Assembly: GCA_019636375.1 (NCBI GenBank)
Contig: JAHBXS010000001.1
Coordinates: 186,001 to 250,000, forward strand
From: Pirellulaceae bacterium
GTDB lineage: Bacteria > Planctomycetota > Planctomycetia > Pirellulales > Pirellulaceae
Direction: 5' to 3'
Length of the DNA stretch: 64,000 nucleotides
The stretch's first letter is position 1. Each line of letters starts with the position of its first letter. The translations under genes were made by a program, and so were the position numbers. Shown here one piece after another: positions 34,622 through 43,111 of this stretch. The notes beneath the pieces were generated by a model. It saw only the letters and a list, made by a program, of their open reading frames with translations. It was not told the DNA's origin and searched no databases.

Positions 34622-37600
34622 TCACTCGGTTTTGATTTGATGTGACCGGACGGATTGGTCGTAGGAGCAGGTGGATAGTGAATTTCCTGTGGCGTCGAAA
34701 CGGATGGCGTGGATGATGTCGTCGTGAGCTTTGAAGGTGGCGACTAATTCGCGACGGGATACATCCCACAGGAGAACGTCGCCAAACCAGGAACCGGCGA
34801 CGAGGCGGGTGCCGTCGGGGCTGATGTCCATGCAGCGAATTATCAAACTGTGACCGACAAGTGTCGTGATGACTTGGCCGGTTTCCAGCGACCAGACGGC
34901 GATGGTACGATCGCGAGAACCAGTGTAGATCAAGTCGCCCGACGGTGAAAAGACGACGGCAAAGACGTCGGATAAATGCTGCCCCTCCAAACGCTTGACG
35001 AGTTTGCGCTCACCGATATCCCAGATCGCGACCGTGCGGTCGTCCGAGGCACTGGCGAGCCAACGACCGTCGCGGCTAAAGACCAGTCGATTGATTGAGG
35101 CGGAGTGTGCTAGGTTCGCGGCCGAGTCGGTTAACTCTGTTTCCAGTTGTCCAGTGTCGAGGTTCCACAAAAGAAGTTTGCCGCTGAAGTCACCTGAAAC
35201 GAGAAAATTTCCATCGGGGGTGTAGCTGAGTGCTCCAATCCGGCGCGAATGGACCTTTGGAAGTTCACGCACTTGTTGCGTTTTGAGATCAACGATCCGC
35301 ACAATCTGATCATCGCCACCGCAAGCCAATGCGGTTTCGCAGGGAGACCAGGCTACCGCCAAGTTGCGACCACGGTTCCCCAGTGATGGCGTTTCGCGCG
35401 GGAGCATTTTCGGGTCCCACACTTTTACGTCGCGATCTCCGACCGCTGCAATCAGACCTTGTTTCCGCGAAACATCCATGTCGTACCAGCGTTGGTCTTG
35501 CTCCGGTGCGACCAGGACATTTCCCAGCAGTGTTTCATGATCCAATCGCCACTCGCGGATGGTGCCGTCGCCACTGGCCGAAATCAGTTTGTTTTGATCG
35601 GAACTCATCCAAACACCCGAAACAAACTCATCGTGACCGCGCAAGCGAGCGACCAAAGAATAATCGACGGTTGAAATCGCTTCGATTCGTCGGTCCACAC
35701 GCCCCATGGTTACGACTGAGCCGTCGGGGGTCAAGTGCAACGAGTCGGTCGAGCTGCGATTGCCCGGAATTTTGATAATCGTCGGTTCACTTGCCTCCGA
35801 CGTTTGATTCGTACGGTACAAATACACGCGGTTGTCCGTTCCTCCGGCAGCGATCAGACTGGCGGTTTCATCCGTCGCTACTCGACGCAAACTGCCGGGG
35901 TGGTTGAACTTGGTAATCGGCTCCAAAATTTCGGCATTACGCAGCCAAATCGAACCGTTCGGTTCCCAGGTCAGCAGTTTTTTACCGGCATCGCAAAATA
36001 TGGCACCTTGAACTCGGTTTTGCTGATCGTTGATTTCCTTTGTCGCCGTTTCCGATTCGCCATCCCACAACCGACCGCGACCGCCGAAACAGGCGGACGC
36101 GATGGTACCATTCGGATGGACTGAGAGCGTGTAAATGTATTGCTCGTGCCCGACAAGTTCTCTCACCAACCCGCCCGTCGCAGCGTCCCAGATGCGAATC
36201 GAGCCGTCGGACATGCCGGAAACAATTTGCTTAGTTCCATTCCGAAACGCGACCGCCGACACCCGCACCTTGGGGTCAACTTCGGGCGTGCCCCGTTTGG
36301 TGGGCCGGGGAATGTCGAGCACGCACTGCCAATCGGATGTGCGCCAGATTCGGACTCGGCCATCTTCGGCACCGGTTGCTGCCAAAGTACCATCGTCGCT
36401 GATTGCCAGAGCCTGGATCATTTGCGAGTGAGCTTCGACGACTCGATCTCGACCGTCAATGTTGCCAGCCAAAAAATGCCATTCCCAATTTCGATGCTGC
36501 TCGGGAGCGGCGGCCAATCGCATACGAACTTGAGCGAGGTCATCGTTGTAGAGGGCGACAAAACCGGCCGTCACGTTGGCTATGTAGTTTTGCCAAATCG
36601 CTTCGTCGCGTTCCGCGATCGCTTGAGATTCGGCAATTTGGCGGAGTTTGGATTCTTGGGCCGTGCGATACGCAAAGGTGGAACTGGCGATCACGCCAGC
36701 AGCGATTGCGAGCAACAGCAACAATCCCGCACCGACGAGCCAAGGATTTCGCTGTGTAAACTTTCGGCCAACATACCAAGGTGTGGCGGACCGCGCAGAA
36801 ATCGGAAACCCGTTCAGATAGCGACTCAGGTCTTGGCCAAAAGCGTCCATCGACGAGTAACGCTGTTCGCGATCAACGGCCAACGCGAGGTCGAGTATCG
36901 CTTGCAGGTCCTGGTCAAGCGGTTTACCTTGCCGCGTCGGCACGCGAATCGGGGCGTTCTGAATTACGTTCAAAGCGTCCGTCGGTGTGCGTCCCTTCAA
37001 ATCGAACGGGAGCGAATCACAAAGCAACTGGTACATGACCACACCCAACGAAAAAATATCGGTACGGGCGTCAAGAAATTCCGCATCCCCCAGTTGCTCA
37101 GGGCTCATGTAGTTCATGGTACCAAACCGCAGCGGCGAGGCCGATAGACGTCTGCGATCGCTGTCGTGAGAGTCAGCCACATTCCCATCGATTTCGCCAA
37201 TGGATTCATCGTCGGGCGTGCCAGTGGTCGGTTCGTTGTTATCTCGTGAACTGGCCACACCGAAATCGATCACTTTAGGATTGCCCTCGGCATCGACCAG
37301 AATGTTGGCAGGTTTCAGGTCGCGGTGAATGATCCCCAAACGATGCCCGTGTTGCACAGCGTCGCAAATTTGGATCAACATGCGAACGGTATCTTCAACG
37401 CTCAGAGTCTCATCACGCACGTAGCGAATCAACGTGCGGGCGTTGGGGACGAACTCCATTGCGAAAAATGGAAGCGGGGAATTGGAGTCGTTTTGGTCAA
37501 CCCCGGCTTCGTACTTTTGGGCGATGTTGGGATGCCGCAACCGCCCCAAAATTTCGGACTCGTACTGGACCTGTTGTTGCATGTTAGCATTCCACAATCG

Positions 37601-37945
37601 CCGCCGTGGAATTTTTATCGCAACTGGTCGTTGCGGTTGGTTTTGAATCGCTTCATAAACTGTCCCCATGCCGCCCGAGCCCAATTGCCTAACGATCCGA
37701 TAGCCGCCGATCCGTTGCGGCATAGCGGGTTCCTCTTGCCAAAAATCGGGGGCAACCGTTTCCAAAGCTGGCCGTTCCAAGAAGGACTGCGAGTCGTCGA
37801 TGGCGTGCAACAAGCGTTCGAAGTGACTCGCCAAACGCGGGTCATCGTCGCACGCTTCGGACAAAAATTGCCGACGTCTTTCATCGGGCATGTCCATCGA
37901 TTGAGTCAGCAATTCGTGAACACGTCGGGCGAGAGTATCAGCCAT
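34622..37945 (-). CDS. Membrane Ser/Thr protein kinase with WD40 repeats
   Basis: 1107 residues from ATG 37945, which overlaps the sigma gene stop by eight bases (37963 is an upstream in-frame ATG). The kinase domain spans about 80-385: GSGGMGTVYEA, VAIKIPR, IIHRDLKPANIL, DFGVAS and MSPEQL, all catalytic residues kept. One membrane helix (about 405-425, LVGAGLLLLLAIAAGVIAS) follows. The rest (about 480-1105) is a series of WD40 repeats, with motifs such as VRIWRTSDW, IRIWDAATG, LLLWNLDTG, VAIWDIGER and IAVWSLETG, enough for one or two propellers. The repeats would be outside the membrane or sense partners; ligand unknown. It pairs with the sigma factor upstream. Confidence 0.92.
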   Translation of the reverse strand: MADTLARRVHELLTQSMDMPDERRRQFLSEACDDDPRLASHFERLLHAIDDSQSFLERPALETVAPDFWQEEPAMPQRIGGYRIVRQLGSGGMGTVYEAIQNQPQRPVAIKIPRRRLWNANMQQQVQYESEILGRLRHPNIAQKYEAGVDQNDSNSPLPFFAMEFVPNARTLIRYVRDETLSVEDTVRMLIQICDAVQHGHRLGIIHRDLKPANILVDAEGNPKVIDFGVASSRDNNEPTTGTPDDESIGEIDGNVADSHDSDRRRLSASPLRFGTMNYMSPEQLGDAEFLDARTDIFSLGVVMYQLLCDSLPFDLKGRTPTDALNVIQNAPIRVPTRQGKPLDQDLQAILDLALAVDREQRYSSMDAFGQDLSRYLNGFPISARSATPWYVGRKFTQRNPWLVGAGLLLLLAIAAGVIASSTFAYRTAQESKLRQIAESQAIAERDEAIWQNYIANVTAGFVALYNDDLAQVRMRLAAAPEQHRNWEWHFLAGNIDGRDRVVEAHSQMIQALAISDDGTLAATGAEDGRVRIWRTSDWQCVLDIPRPTKRGTPEVDPKVRVSAVAFRNGTKQIVSGMSDGSIRIWDAATGGLVRELVGHEQYIYTLSVHPNGTIASACFGGRGRLWDGESETATKEINDQQNRVQGAIFCDAGKKLLTWEPNGSIWLRNAEILEPITKFNHPGSLRRVATDETASLIAAGGTDNRVYLYRTNQTSEASEPTIIKIPGNRSSTDSLHLTPDGSVVTMGRVDRRIEAISTVDYSLVARLRGHDEFVSGVWMSSDQNKLISASGDGTIREWRLDHETLLGNVLVAPEQDQRWYDMDVSRKQGLIAAVGDRDVKVWDPKMLPRETPSLGNRGRNLAVAWSPCETALACGGDDQIVRIVDLKTQQVRELPKVHSRRIGALSYTPDGNFLVSGDFSGKLLLWNLDTGQLETELTDSAANLAHSASINRLVFSRDGRWLASASDDRTVAIWDIGERKLVKRLEGQHLSDVFAVVFSPSGDLIYTGSRDRTIAVWSLETGQVITTLVGHSLIIRCMDISPDGTRLVAGSWFGDVLLWDVSRRELVATFKAHDDIIHAIRFDATGNSLSTCSYDQSVRSHQIKTE

Positions 37946-38561
37946 CAGACGCAGCCCCATCACCGTTGGAGTTCGTCACGTCGGGTGTGTCGGGCCGTTG
38001 GTCACTCAAACGGAACAGCAACCAAGCCTTGGCCGCAGCCCAATGACGATCAACACTGCGACGACCGATGTCCAGTGTTTCCGCGATTTCGTCTAAGCCC
38101 ATGCCGCCGAAAAATCGCATTTCAACAATTTTAGCTTGTCGAGCGTCCAAGTCGTTGAGCTCTTCGAGTGCTTCATCGAGTGCCACTAAATCCAATCTTT
38201 CGCCGGGCTCGGTCGCTTCGATGTGTTCGAGCAGAATTCGTTCCTTTCCAGCACCCCGTTTGACGGCTCCCTTGCCCCGTGCATGATCGACCAGAATTCG
38301 CCGGATGACCCGCGCCGCGATGGCGAAGAAATGATTGCGGTCCCGCCAGGAAGTCTGTTTTTGGTCGATCAGTTTGAGGTAGGCTTCATGCACCAACGCA
38401 GTCGGCTGCAGCGTATGATCGGCCCGTTCGCTGCGAAGGTGTTTGGCGGCCAATCGATGCAGATCATCGTAGATCGCCCCCATCAACGCATTGACATCAT
38501 CCCGCTCGCCTGAAGCAGCGGCTTGCAGCAAATCGGTAATACTTGCCGAATGATCATTCAT
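37938..38561 (-). CDS. ECF-like sigma factor (TIGR02999-type)
   Basis: 207 residues from ATG 38561; the longer frame to 38753 has no family similarity. Region 2 reads LHRLAAKHLRSERADHTLQP, then ALVHEAYLKLIDQ and RDRNHFFAIAARVIRRILVDHARGK, a series typical of the planctomycete/acidobacterial ECF subfamily often called Sig-70 gvs1. Region 4 shows DARQAKIVEMRFFGGMGLDE and IAETLDIGRRSVDRHWAAAK. It overlaps the WD40 kinase gene by eight bases, so the kinase is the likely control partner. Confidence 0.9.
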   Translation of the reverse strand: MNDHSASITDLLQAAASGERDDVNALMGAIYDDLHRLAAKHLRSERADHTLQPTALVHEAYLKLIDQKQTSWRDRNHFFAIAARVIRRILVDHARGKGAVKRGAGKERILLEHIEATEPGERLDLVALDEALEELNDLDARQAKIVEMRFFGGMGLDEIAETLDIGRRSVDRHWAAAKAWLLFRLSDQRPDTPDVTNSNGDGAASDG

Positions 38562-38731
38562 CGTTTCCGTATTGTCGAACTTTACGGCGGTGGCGTCAAT
38601 CAGCCCAAATTCAGTCGCTTGTGTCGCAATCACTACTATCATCATTTGCCATAAATTTCCGCAGGGGTTAAAATAAATTGTTGAGTTTACAACGACTCGA
38701 CAGTGCCATATCGCAATTCCGGAGTGCCAAC

Positions 38732-39286
38732 ATGTCGTCGATTGATGAGCCAAAGACCAAACTGGGATACAAAGAGTATTGTCTGTTTCCGGACAACGGA
38801 TACCGCCACGAGATTATCAACGGGAGGCATTACATGAATCCGGCTCCATCCCCCGACCATCAATCTGTTTCTGGTTACTTGCAACATTCTTTTTTCACGC
38901 AAATTCAACTTGAAGGGAAGGGTAGGGTCTTTTCTGCTCCGATCGATGTGCAGCTTGGTGACTTTGACATTGTGCAACCTGATTTAGTCGTCATTTTGAA
39001 TGACAGTTCGGCCCAGATCACAAAGGTAAAAGTTGTTGGACCTCCCGATTTGCTCATTGAAATTTTGTCTCCCTCGACCAAGAAAAACGACCTTACCCTG
39101 AAACGACAGTTGTACGACCAAGCCGGAGTGCGCGAATACTGGATCGTTGATCCTCGCAAACAAGCGGTCACGCAACTGGTATTGCATGAAGGGCAGTATC
39201 GCAAACAACCGGTCGATGGCGACGAGTTGGCCTGTAATACTCTGCCCGCCGTAAAAATTCCGCTCGCTGAAATCTGGAACGTATAA
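38732..39286 (+). CDS. Uma2-family (DUF820) putative endonuclease
   Basis: 184 residues from ATG 38732, with GGAG eight bases upstream. The restriction-nuclease-like core is seen as HEIINGRHYMNPAPSPDHQS, then VQPDLVVI (Asp), then LLIEILSPSTKKNDLTLK (Glu-x-Ser) and YDQAGVREYWIVDP. These fit the PD-(D/E)xK pattern of DUF820/Uma2 proteins, common in cyanobacteria and planctomycetes, often in many copies per genome. The physiological role is not known. It stands alone, divergent from the sigma-kinase pair. Confidence 0.88.
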   Translation: MSSIDEPKTKLGYKEYCLFPDNGYRHEIINGRHYMNPAPSPDHQSVSGYLQHSFFTQIQLEGKGRVFSAPIDVQLGDFDIVQPDLVVILNDSSAQITKVKVVGPPDLLIEILSPSTKKNDLTLKRQLYDQAGVREYWIVDPRKQAVTQLVLHEGQYRKQPVDGDELACNTLPAVKIPLAEIWNV

Positions 39287-39351
39287 GACGCATTTATCTT
39301 CCAGATCGGAAAGCCAATACTTGTGCATCTCGGTTTTGCGATCAAAATCCT

Positions 39352-40473
39352 CTAATCTTGCATGGGAAGTGAATGCAACAACCCGATCGTCGCCCACGCG
39401 GTTCCCCAATACGAGAAAATTTCGTCGAGCGACTCGTTCCTGGGCCCATCACGAATACGGGTCGCAGGCACTTGCCATGAACCGTTGTCTTGCTGGTGTT
39501 GTGTTAGGAACCGAATGCCGCGATCAACGACGTTTCTGTCAATCAGCGCTTCGAGTCGTGACAGTGCATACAACATTTGCCCTGTGGCGTATGCGTCGCT
39601 TTCAACTTGATCAAATCGATTACTCCAACCACCATCGGGGTTTTGTCGCGAGAACAGTTGAGCCAATAGTCTCTCCCGGGAATCAGGCTCGTCTGTCGAT
39701 GTCCTGAGGAGTCGCAACAATAAGCCTTCGTTGGTCGGGTGAATATCAACACCTGCCAAATACGCCCGTCCACTTGCAATCGCCACCGGAATTCGTTGCT
39801 CGATTCGATCTAATTGAGCAGCTAATTCGTCGGTGAGGTGTTTTTGTGGATCGAGTATTTCAGCCGGATTCCTGGACGAATCGCCAAACGAGTTCAACGC
39901 CAACAATGCCCAACCTGTCGAAATTTCAGCGGGAGTCGAAAGTTGCCCCTCCGGCGGCCATGAACCGTCATTGCGCTGGCGGTCCAACAAAATCTCAAAC
40001 AGTGCCTCGAACGGATCGACCGACTTGAAGTGTCGAGGCGGTTTGGCTCGCCAGGAAGATTCAGGGGCTCGGCCCAACAGCATTTGACTGATTGTATCAG
40101 CCCCTCCGAATTCATCGCGCTCGGCCAACATGCTGGTCAACGCCCAATTGATTGTTGCCTGGAGGTGCGTGTCGTCGATCTCAAAACCGCGGTGCTTAGC
40201 ATCGTTGTGGCTCCAAATCATGAATGAAACCCGATGACAAGATACACAACCACGCTCTGCCATCCAGGAATCACTTTCACGAGACAAATAGGGCAACGAC
40301 TTTTCAATTGCGATCCGCATCGCCGCATTGTCAGTGTTTTGTGCCAAAGCGTTTGGCACCGGAAAAGAACAGGCCATCATTGCAACCATTGGGATGATGC
40401 TCATTGACATGAACTTGACGAAAACAAAATCCAGATCTCGGATATTCACATGTGTAACCAACCTGCTAACCAT
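39352..40473 (-). CDS. Secreted prenyltransferase/squalene-cyclase-repeat protein with CxxCH motif
   Basis: 373 residues. ATG 40473 has AAAGG upstream; a later ATG (40410) would give a shorter signal peptide (IIPMVAMMACSFPVPNALAQ). Residues about 75-80 read CVSCHR, a c-type heme-like CxxCH. Three QW-type repeats follow: RQRNDGSWPPEG, RQNPDGGWSNR and HQQDNGSWQVP, with the alpha/alpha-barrel pattern of squalene cyclase and prenyltransferase folds. The catalytic DxDD of cyclases is not seen, so it is a structural relative and probably not a cyclase. Periplasmic location is inferred. Function is unknown. Confidence 0.75.
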   Translation of the reverse strand: MVSRLVTHVNIRDLDFVFVKFMSMSIIPMVAMMACSFPVPNALAQNTDNAAMRIAIEKSLPYLSRESDSWMAERGCVSCHRVSFMIWSHNDAKHRGFEIDDTHLQATINWALTSMLAERDEFGGADTISQMLLGRAPESSWRAKPPRHFKSVDPFEALFEILLDRQRNDGSWPPEGQLSTPAEISTGWALLALNSFGDSSRNPAEILDPQKHLTDELAAQLDRIEQRIPVAIASGRAYLAGVDIHPTNEGLLLRLLRTSTDEPDSRERLLAQLFSRQNPDGGWSNRFDQVESDAYATGQMLYALSRLEALIDRNVVDRGIRFLTQHQQDNGSWQVPATRIRDGPRNESLDEIFSYWGTAWATIGLLHSLPMQD

Positions 40474-40522
40474 TTAAATACCTTTCGTCATTGGACTGCT
40501 CCCAACAGTCGTAATAAGGCAT

Positions 40523-41827
40523 TGCAAAACAATAAGTTACCGAATTGGTATTGACATAAGTGTTCAGGATTTGCGAAGCTGCTTGGATGCAGGACGCAAA
40601 AATTATTGAAACGATTCGAAACAAGTATATCGTAATTCTCGCCGATTTGGATGAGCGAGCCAGTCGTCGTTGGGCAGCAGCCGAAGCGATAGCACTGGGT
40701 CATGGTGGAATTACGGCAGTTTCCAAGGCGACCGGTATTTCTGATCGAACGATTAGAAACGGTATTCGAGAACTTAATTCCACCGAGCACTTGACATCAG
40801 ATCGTCAGCGAAGGCTTGGCGGAGGTAGAAAAAAACGAGAAGTCGAACAGCCAAATTTGGTATCAGCTTTGGAAGAGCTTTTAAATCCTGTAACGCGTGG
40901 CGATCCACAGTCGGCATTGCGTTGGACATGTAAAAGTACTCGAATTTTGGCCCGAGAATTGAATCGGCAGGGGTTTAATGTAAGTAGCACCAAGGTTGGG
41001 CAAATTCTCAGATCAATGGGCTACTCGCTTCAATCCAATCGCAAGAGTATTGAAGGAAAACAGCATCCGGATCGGAACGCACAGTTTGAGTTTATCGCGA
41101 AACGAGTTTCGGCAAATTGCAGTCGCCAACAGCCTTGCATTTCGGTAGATACCAAGAAGAAAGAAGTCCTGGGAAACCTCAAAAATGCGGGGAAAACGTA
41201 TCGGAAGAGCAAGTCACCACGCGAAGTGGAAACACACGACTTTCCGAAAAAGGAACTGGGCAAGGCGGTACCCTATGGAGTCTACGATATTGCTCAGAAT
41301 GAGGCAGGAGTGACTGTCGGAATTAGTAGTGATACGGCCGAGTTTGCTGTTGCCGCAATCGACCGTTGGTGGACGAAACTGGGAAAAGTTCGTTACTCCA
41401 AAGGCAAGAGAGTGCTAATTACTGCCGACAGCGGAGGGAGTAACAGTCCCCGTACTCGATTGTGGCGCGTAGAGCTACAGAAACTTGCCAACAAAACGGG
41501 ACTGATCATCGAGGTGTGCCACTATCCCCCCGGGACGAGCAAGTGGAACAAGATCGAACACAAACTGTTTTGCCATATCACTCGCAATTGGCGGGGAATC
41601 CCCCTGGAAACATTCGAAATTATCGTTAAACTAATTTCAGCAACTACGACAGAAACAGGGCTTGAGGTTCATGCGTGGCTGGATACCACTAAGTATCAAA
41701 CTAAAAAATCAGTCTCAACTGAAGAACTCAATGCAGTTACAATTGTTCGCAACAAGTTCCACGGCGAATGGAACTATACGATCCGACCACAACTTTCATC
41801 AAACAAACGGTAAGTTATTGTTTTGCA
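40523..41827. mobile_element. ISAzo13-type insertion sequence
   Basis: 1305 bases bounded by 20-base inverted ends, TGCAAAACAATAAGTTACCG at 40523-40542 and its inverse with one mismatch at 41808-41827. It holds one full-length transposase gene, so it may still be active. No target duplication could be fixed from the flanks. The right end lies four bases from the stop codon of the gene ending at 41832, so that gene was not cut. Confidence 0.88.
40587..41813 (+). CDS. ISAzo13-family DDE transposase
   Basis: 408 residues from ATG 40587 (an upstream ATG at 40560 is possible). The N terminus has a helix-turn-helix (HGGITAVSKATGISDRTIR). The catalytic core shows CISVDTKKKE (first Asp, near 187), VLITADSGGSNSPRTRLWR (second Asp, near 280) and PPGTSKWNKIEHKLF (Glu, near 324), the motif set of ISAzo13 transposases. 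The frame is intact to just inside the right inverted end. Confidence 0.93.
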   Translation: MQDAKIIETIRNKYIVILADLDERASRRWAAAEAIALGHGGITAVSKATGISDRTIRNGIRELNSTEHLTSDRQRRLGGGRKKREVEQPNLVSALEELLNPVTRGDPQSALRWTCKSTRILARELNRQGFNVSSTKVGQILRSMGYSLQSNRKSIEGKQHPDRNAQFEFIAKRVSANCSRQQPCISVDTKKKEVLGNLKNAGKTYRKSKSPREVETHDFPKKELGKAVPYGVYDIAQNEAGVTVGISSDTAEFAVAAIDRWWTKLGKVRYSKGKRVLITADSGGSNSPRTRLWRVELQKLANKTGLIIEVCHYPPGTSKWNKIEHKLFCHITRNWRGIPLETFEIIVKLISATTTETGLEVHAWLDTTKYQTKKSVSTEELNAVTIVRNKFHGEWNYTIRPQLSSNKR

Positions 41828-41831
41828 GCGA

Positions 41832-42224
41832 CTAAACACAAAATGTGACGATCGCTAGTCCAATCAGCGGCGACAGAGCCAAGTATTCATCCCACGAAAA
41901 TGGTCTCACCCTTAAGGGCAAAGAGTACATCATCAATTGCATGAGATGGGAAACGATCATAATCCCCACACCGATCCAACGCCGATTGCTGACCAGCACC
42001 GCCAACACAATGGCCATCAAAGTGATGCCATAATACGTTCCAAAAACGGGCTGAAGTTCATTGAACAATCCAGCGGATGCACCACCTCGCCCGCCCCGTA
42101 TTTTGCTGATCCCCCAAACCAATACGGCCACCGTTGATACGGTAAACATCAACGCGTATATGATCGGTTTCTCTAAATCCCTGACCAGTTGCCTCGGTAA
42201 TGATTCGTAATGGAACGGGTTCAT
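41832..42224 (-). CDS. Four-helix membrane protein coupled to a PEP-CTERM gene
   Basis: 130 residues from ATG 42224. The start overlaps the stop codon of the PEP-CTERM gene as ATGA, and AGGAG lies six bases upstream inside that gene's last codons, so translation is coupled. Four hydrophobic helices are seen: IIYALMFTVSTVAVLVWGI, GITLMAIVLAVLVS, GVGIMIVSHLMQLMMYSL and LALSPLIGLAIVTFCV. No catalytic motif of exosortase (Cys/Arg/His) is present. The role is unknown; assistance to, or anchoring of, the PEP-CTERM protein is inference. The stop lies next to the IS end. Confidence 0.65.
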   Translation of the reverse strand: MNPFHYESLPRQLVRDLEKPIIYALMFTVSTVAVLVWGISKIRGGRGGASAGLFNELQPVFGTYYGITLMAIVLAVLVSNRRWIGVGIMIVSHLMQLMMYSLPLRVRPFSWDEYLALSPLIGLAIVTFCV

Positions 42225-43111
42225 CGACGTCTCCTTTGAAGACATGACATGGTCAGACATAAACCCAACAGCAAAGCTGCTGAAGGTTCCGGTACAGCCG
42301 ATATGTTAGTCAACCGCAGCCGTACGTCGTGAGGATTGTAGATCGTTTCCCATTGAAAAATCTGGCTACCTATTTGTGTCGTTGGGTCGTTCAAAAACAT
42401 CCCGTCGACCCCACCGAACGAAAACAGGATAGAAAACTCGTCGCCCACGTTTGGCGTGAAGATCCCATCGCCCAAGTCGATTAAATCAACACTCAAAGTA
42501 CCGTCCAAAAACGCGCCTCCCGCACCACTGACCAGCAACCTGTCGAACTCGGTGCCTGCCAAGTAGCCGCCGATGTCGATATGCCAGTTGGCCGTTGATG
42601 TCATCTCGAATCGATCCACGGTGGCCACGCCAGTCAAATCGCCAATCTCCAACAATCCATGATTGACCAAGCCTACGTTGTTGAGCACAGCACCGTCTTG
42701 CAGAATCAACTGCGAAAACATACCGTTCTCTAACGTCCCACCGCCGCTGAATTGAGCACCTGCCTCGACAATGCCTCGCGTCGACACTTGTAGTAACGAA
42801 GCTGGCGTCTGAAAATGAGTCGAACTGCCGCTGCCGAAAGTAATCGGAGCCGCGACGCGTACCTGATGATTAACGTTCAGATCACCTTCGATCCGAACCG
42901 CCGAGCCCGACATCCGATCAATCGGAAACGGGTCCATCGGAACGCCCAACAAGTTCATCTGGCCAGCCATCGTCCAGTGTGCATTGGGATCCTGCAGATT
43001 CAAAGTCAACCGGCTCAAAAATCCGCCGCTGATGTTCATGGAACCGGTGAAGACATTGTCCCCCGAAACATCAATTTGGCCAGCGTTGATCGTCGTCAAA
43101 CCGCTGATATT
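42221..43111 (-). pseudogene. C-terminal part of the second PEP-CTERM protein, cut off by an in-frame TGA
   Basis: The frame continues directly from the gene at 43112-46597 after a TGA at 43114-43112. The preceding and following residues (NGGRA, then NISGLTTINAGQIDVSG) match the repeat pattern TWNISRNFVVNAERISAS elsewhere in the same protein, where the codon is TGG (Trp). A single base change therefore explains the stop. The downstream part keeps the usual C terminus, with VPEPSAALLLGLCLTMSCLQ and then RRRR before the stop. Internal restarts (TTG 43099) exist but would lack a signal peptide, so this part is not expected to be exported on its own. Confidence 0.75.

Noticed and set aside
37325..38134. 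269-codon plus-strand gene
   Set aside because: It lies antisense to the kinase domain and sigma factor, both with clear motifs on the minus strand.
42221..43099. Independent PEP-CTERM gene starting at TTG 43099
   Set aside because: There is no signal peptide or ribosome site, and the upstream frame continues in phase with only a TGA in between, so it is the tail of the larger gene.
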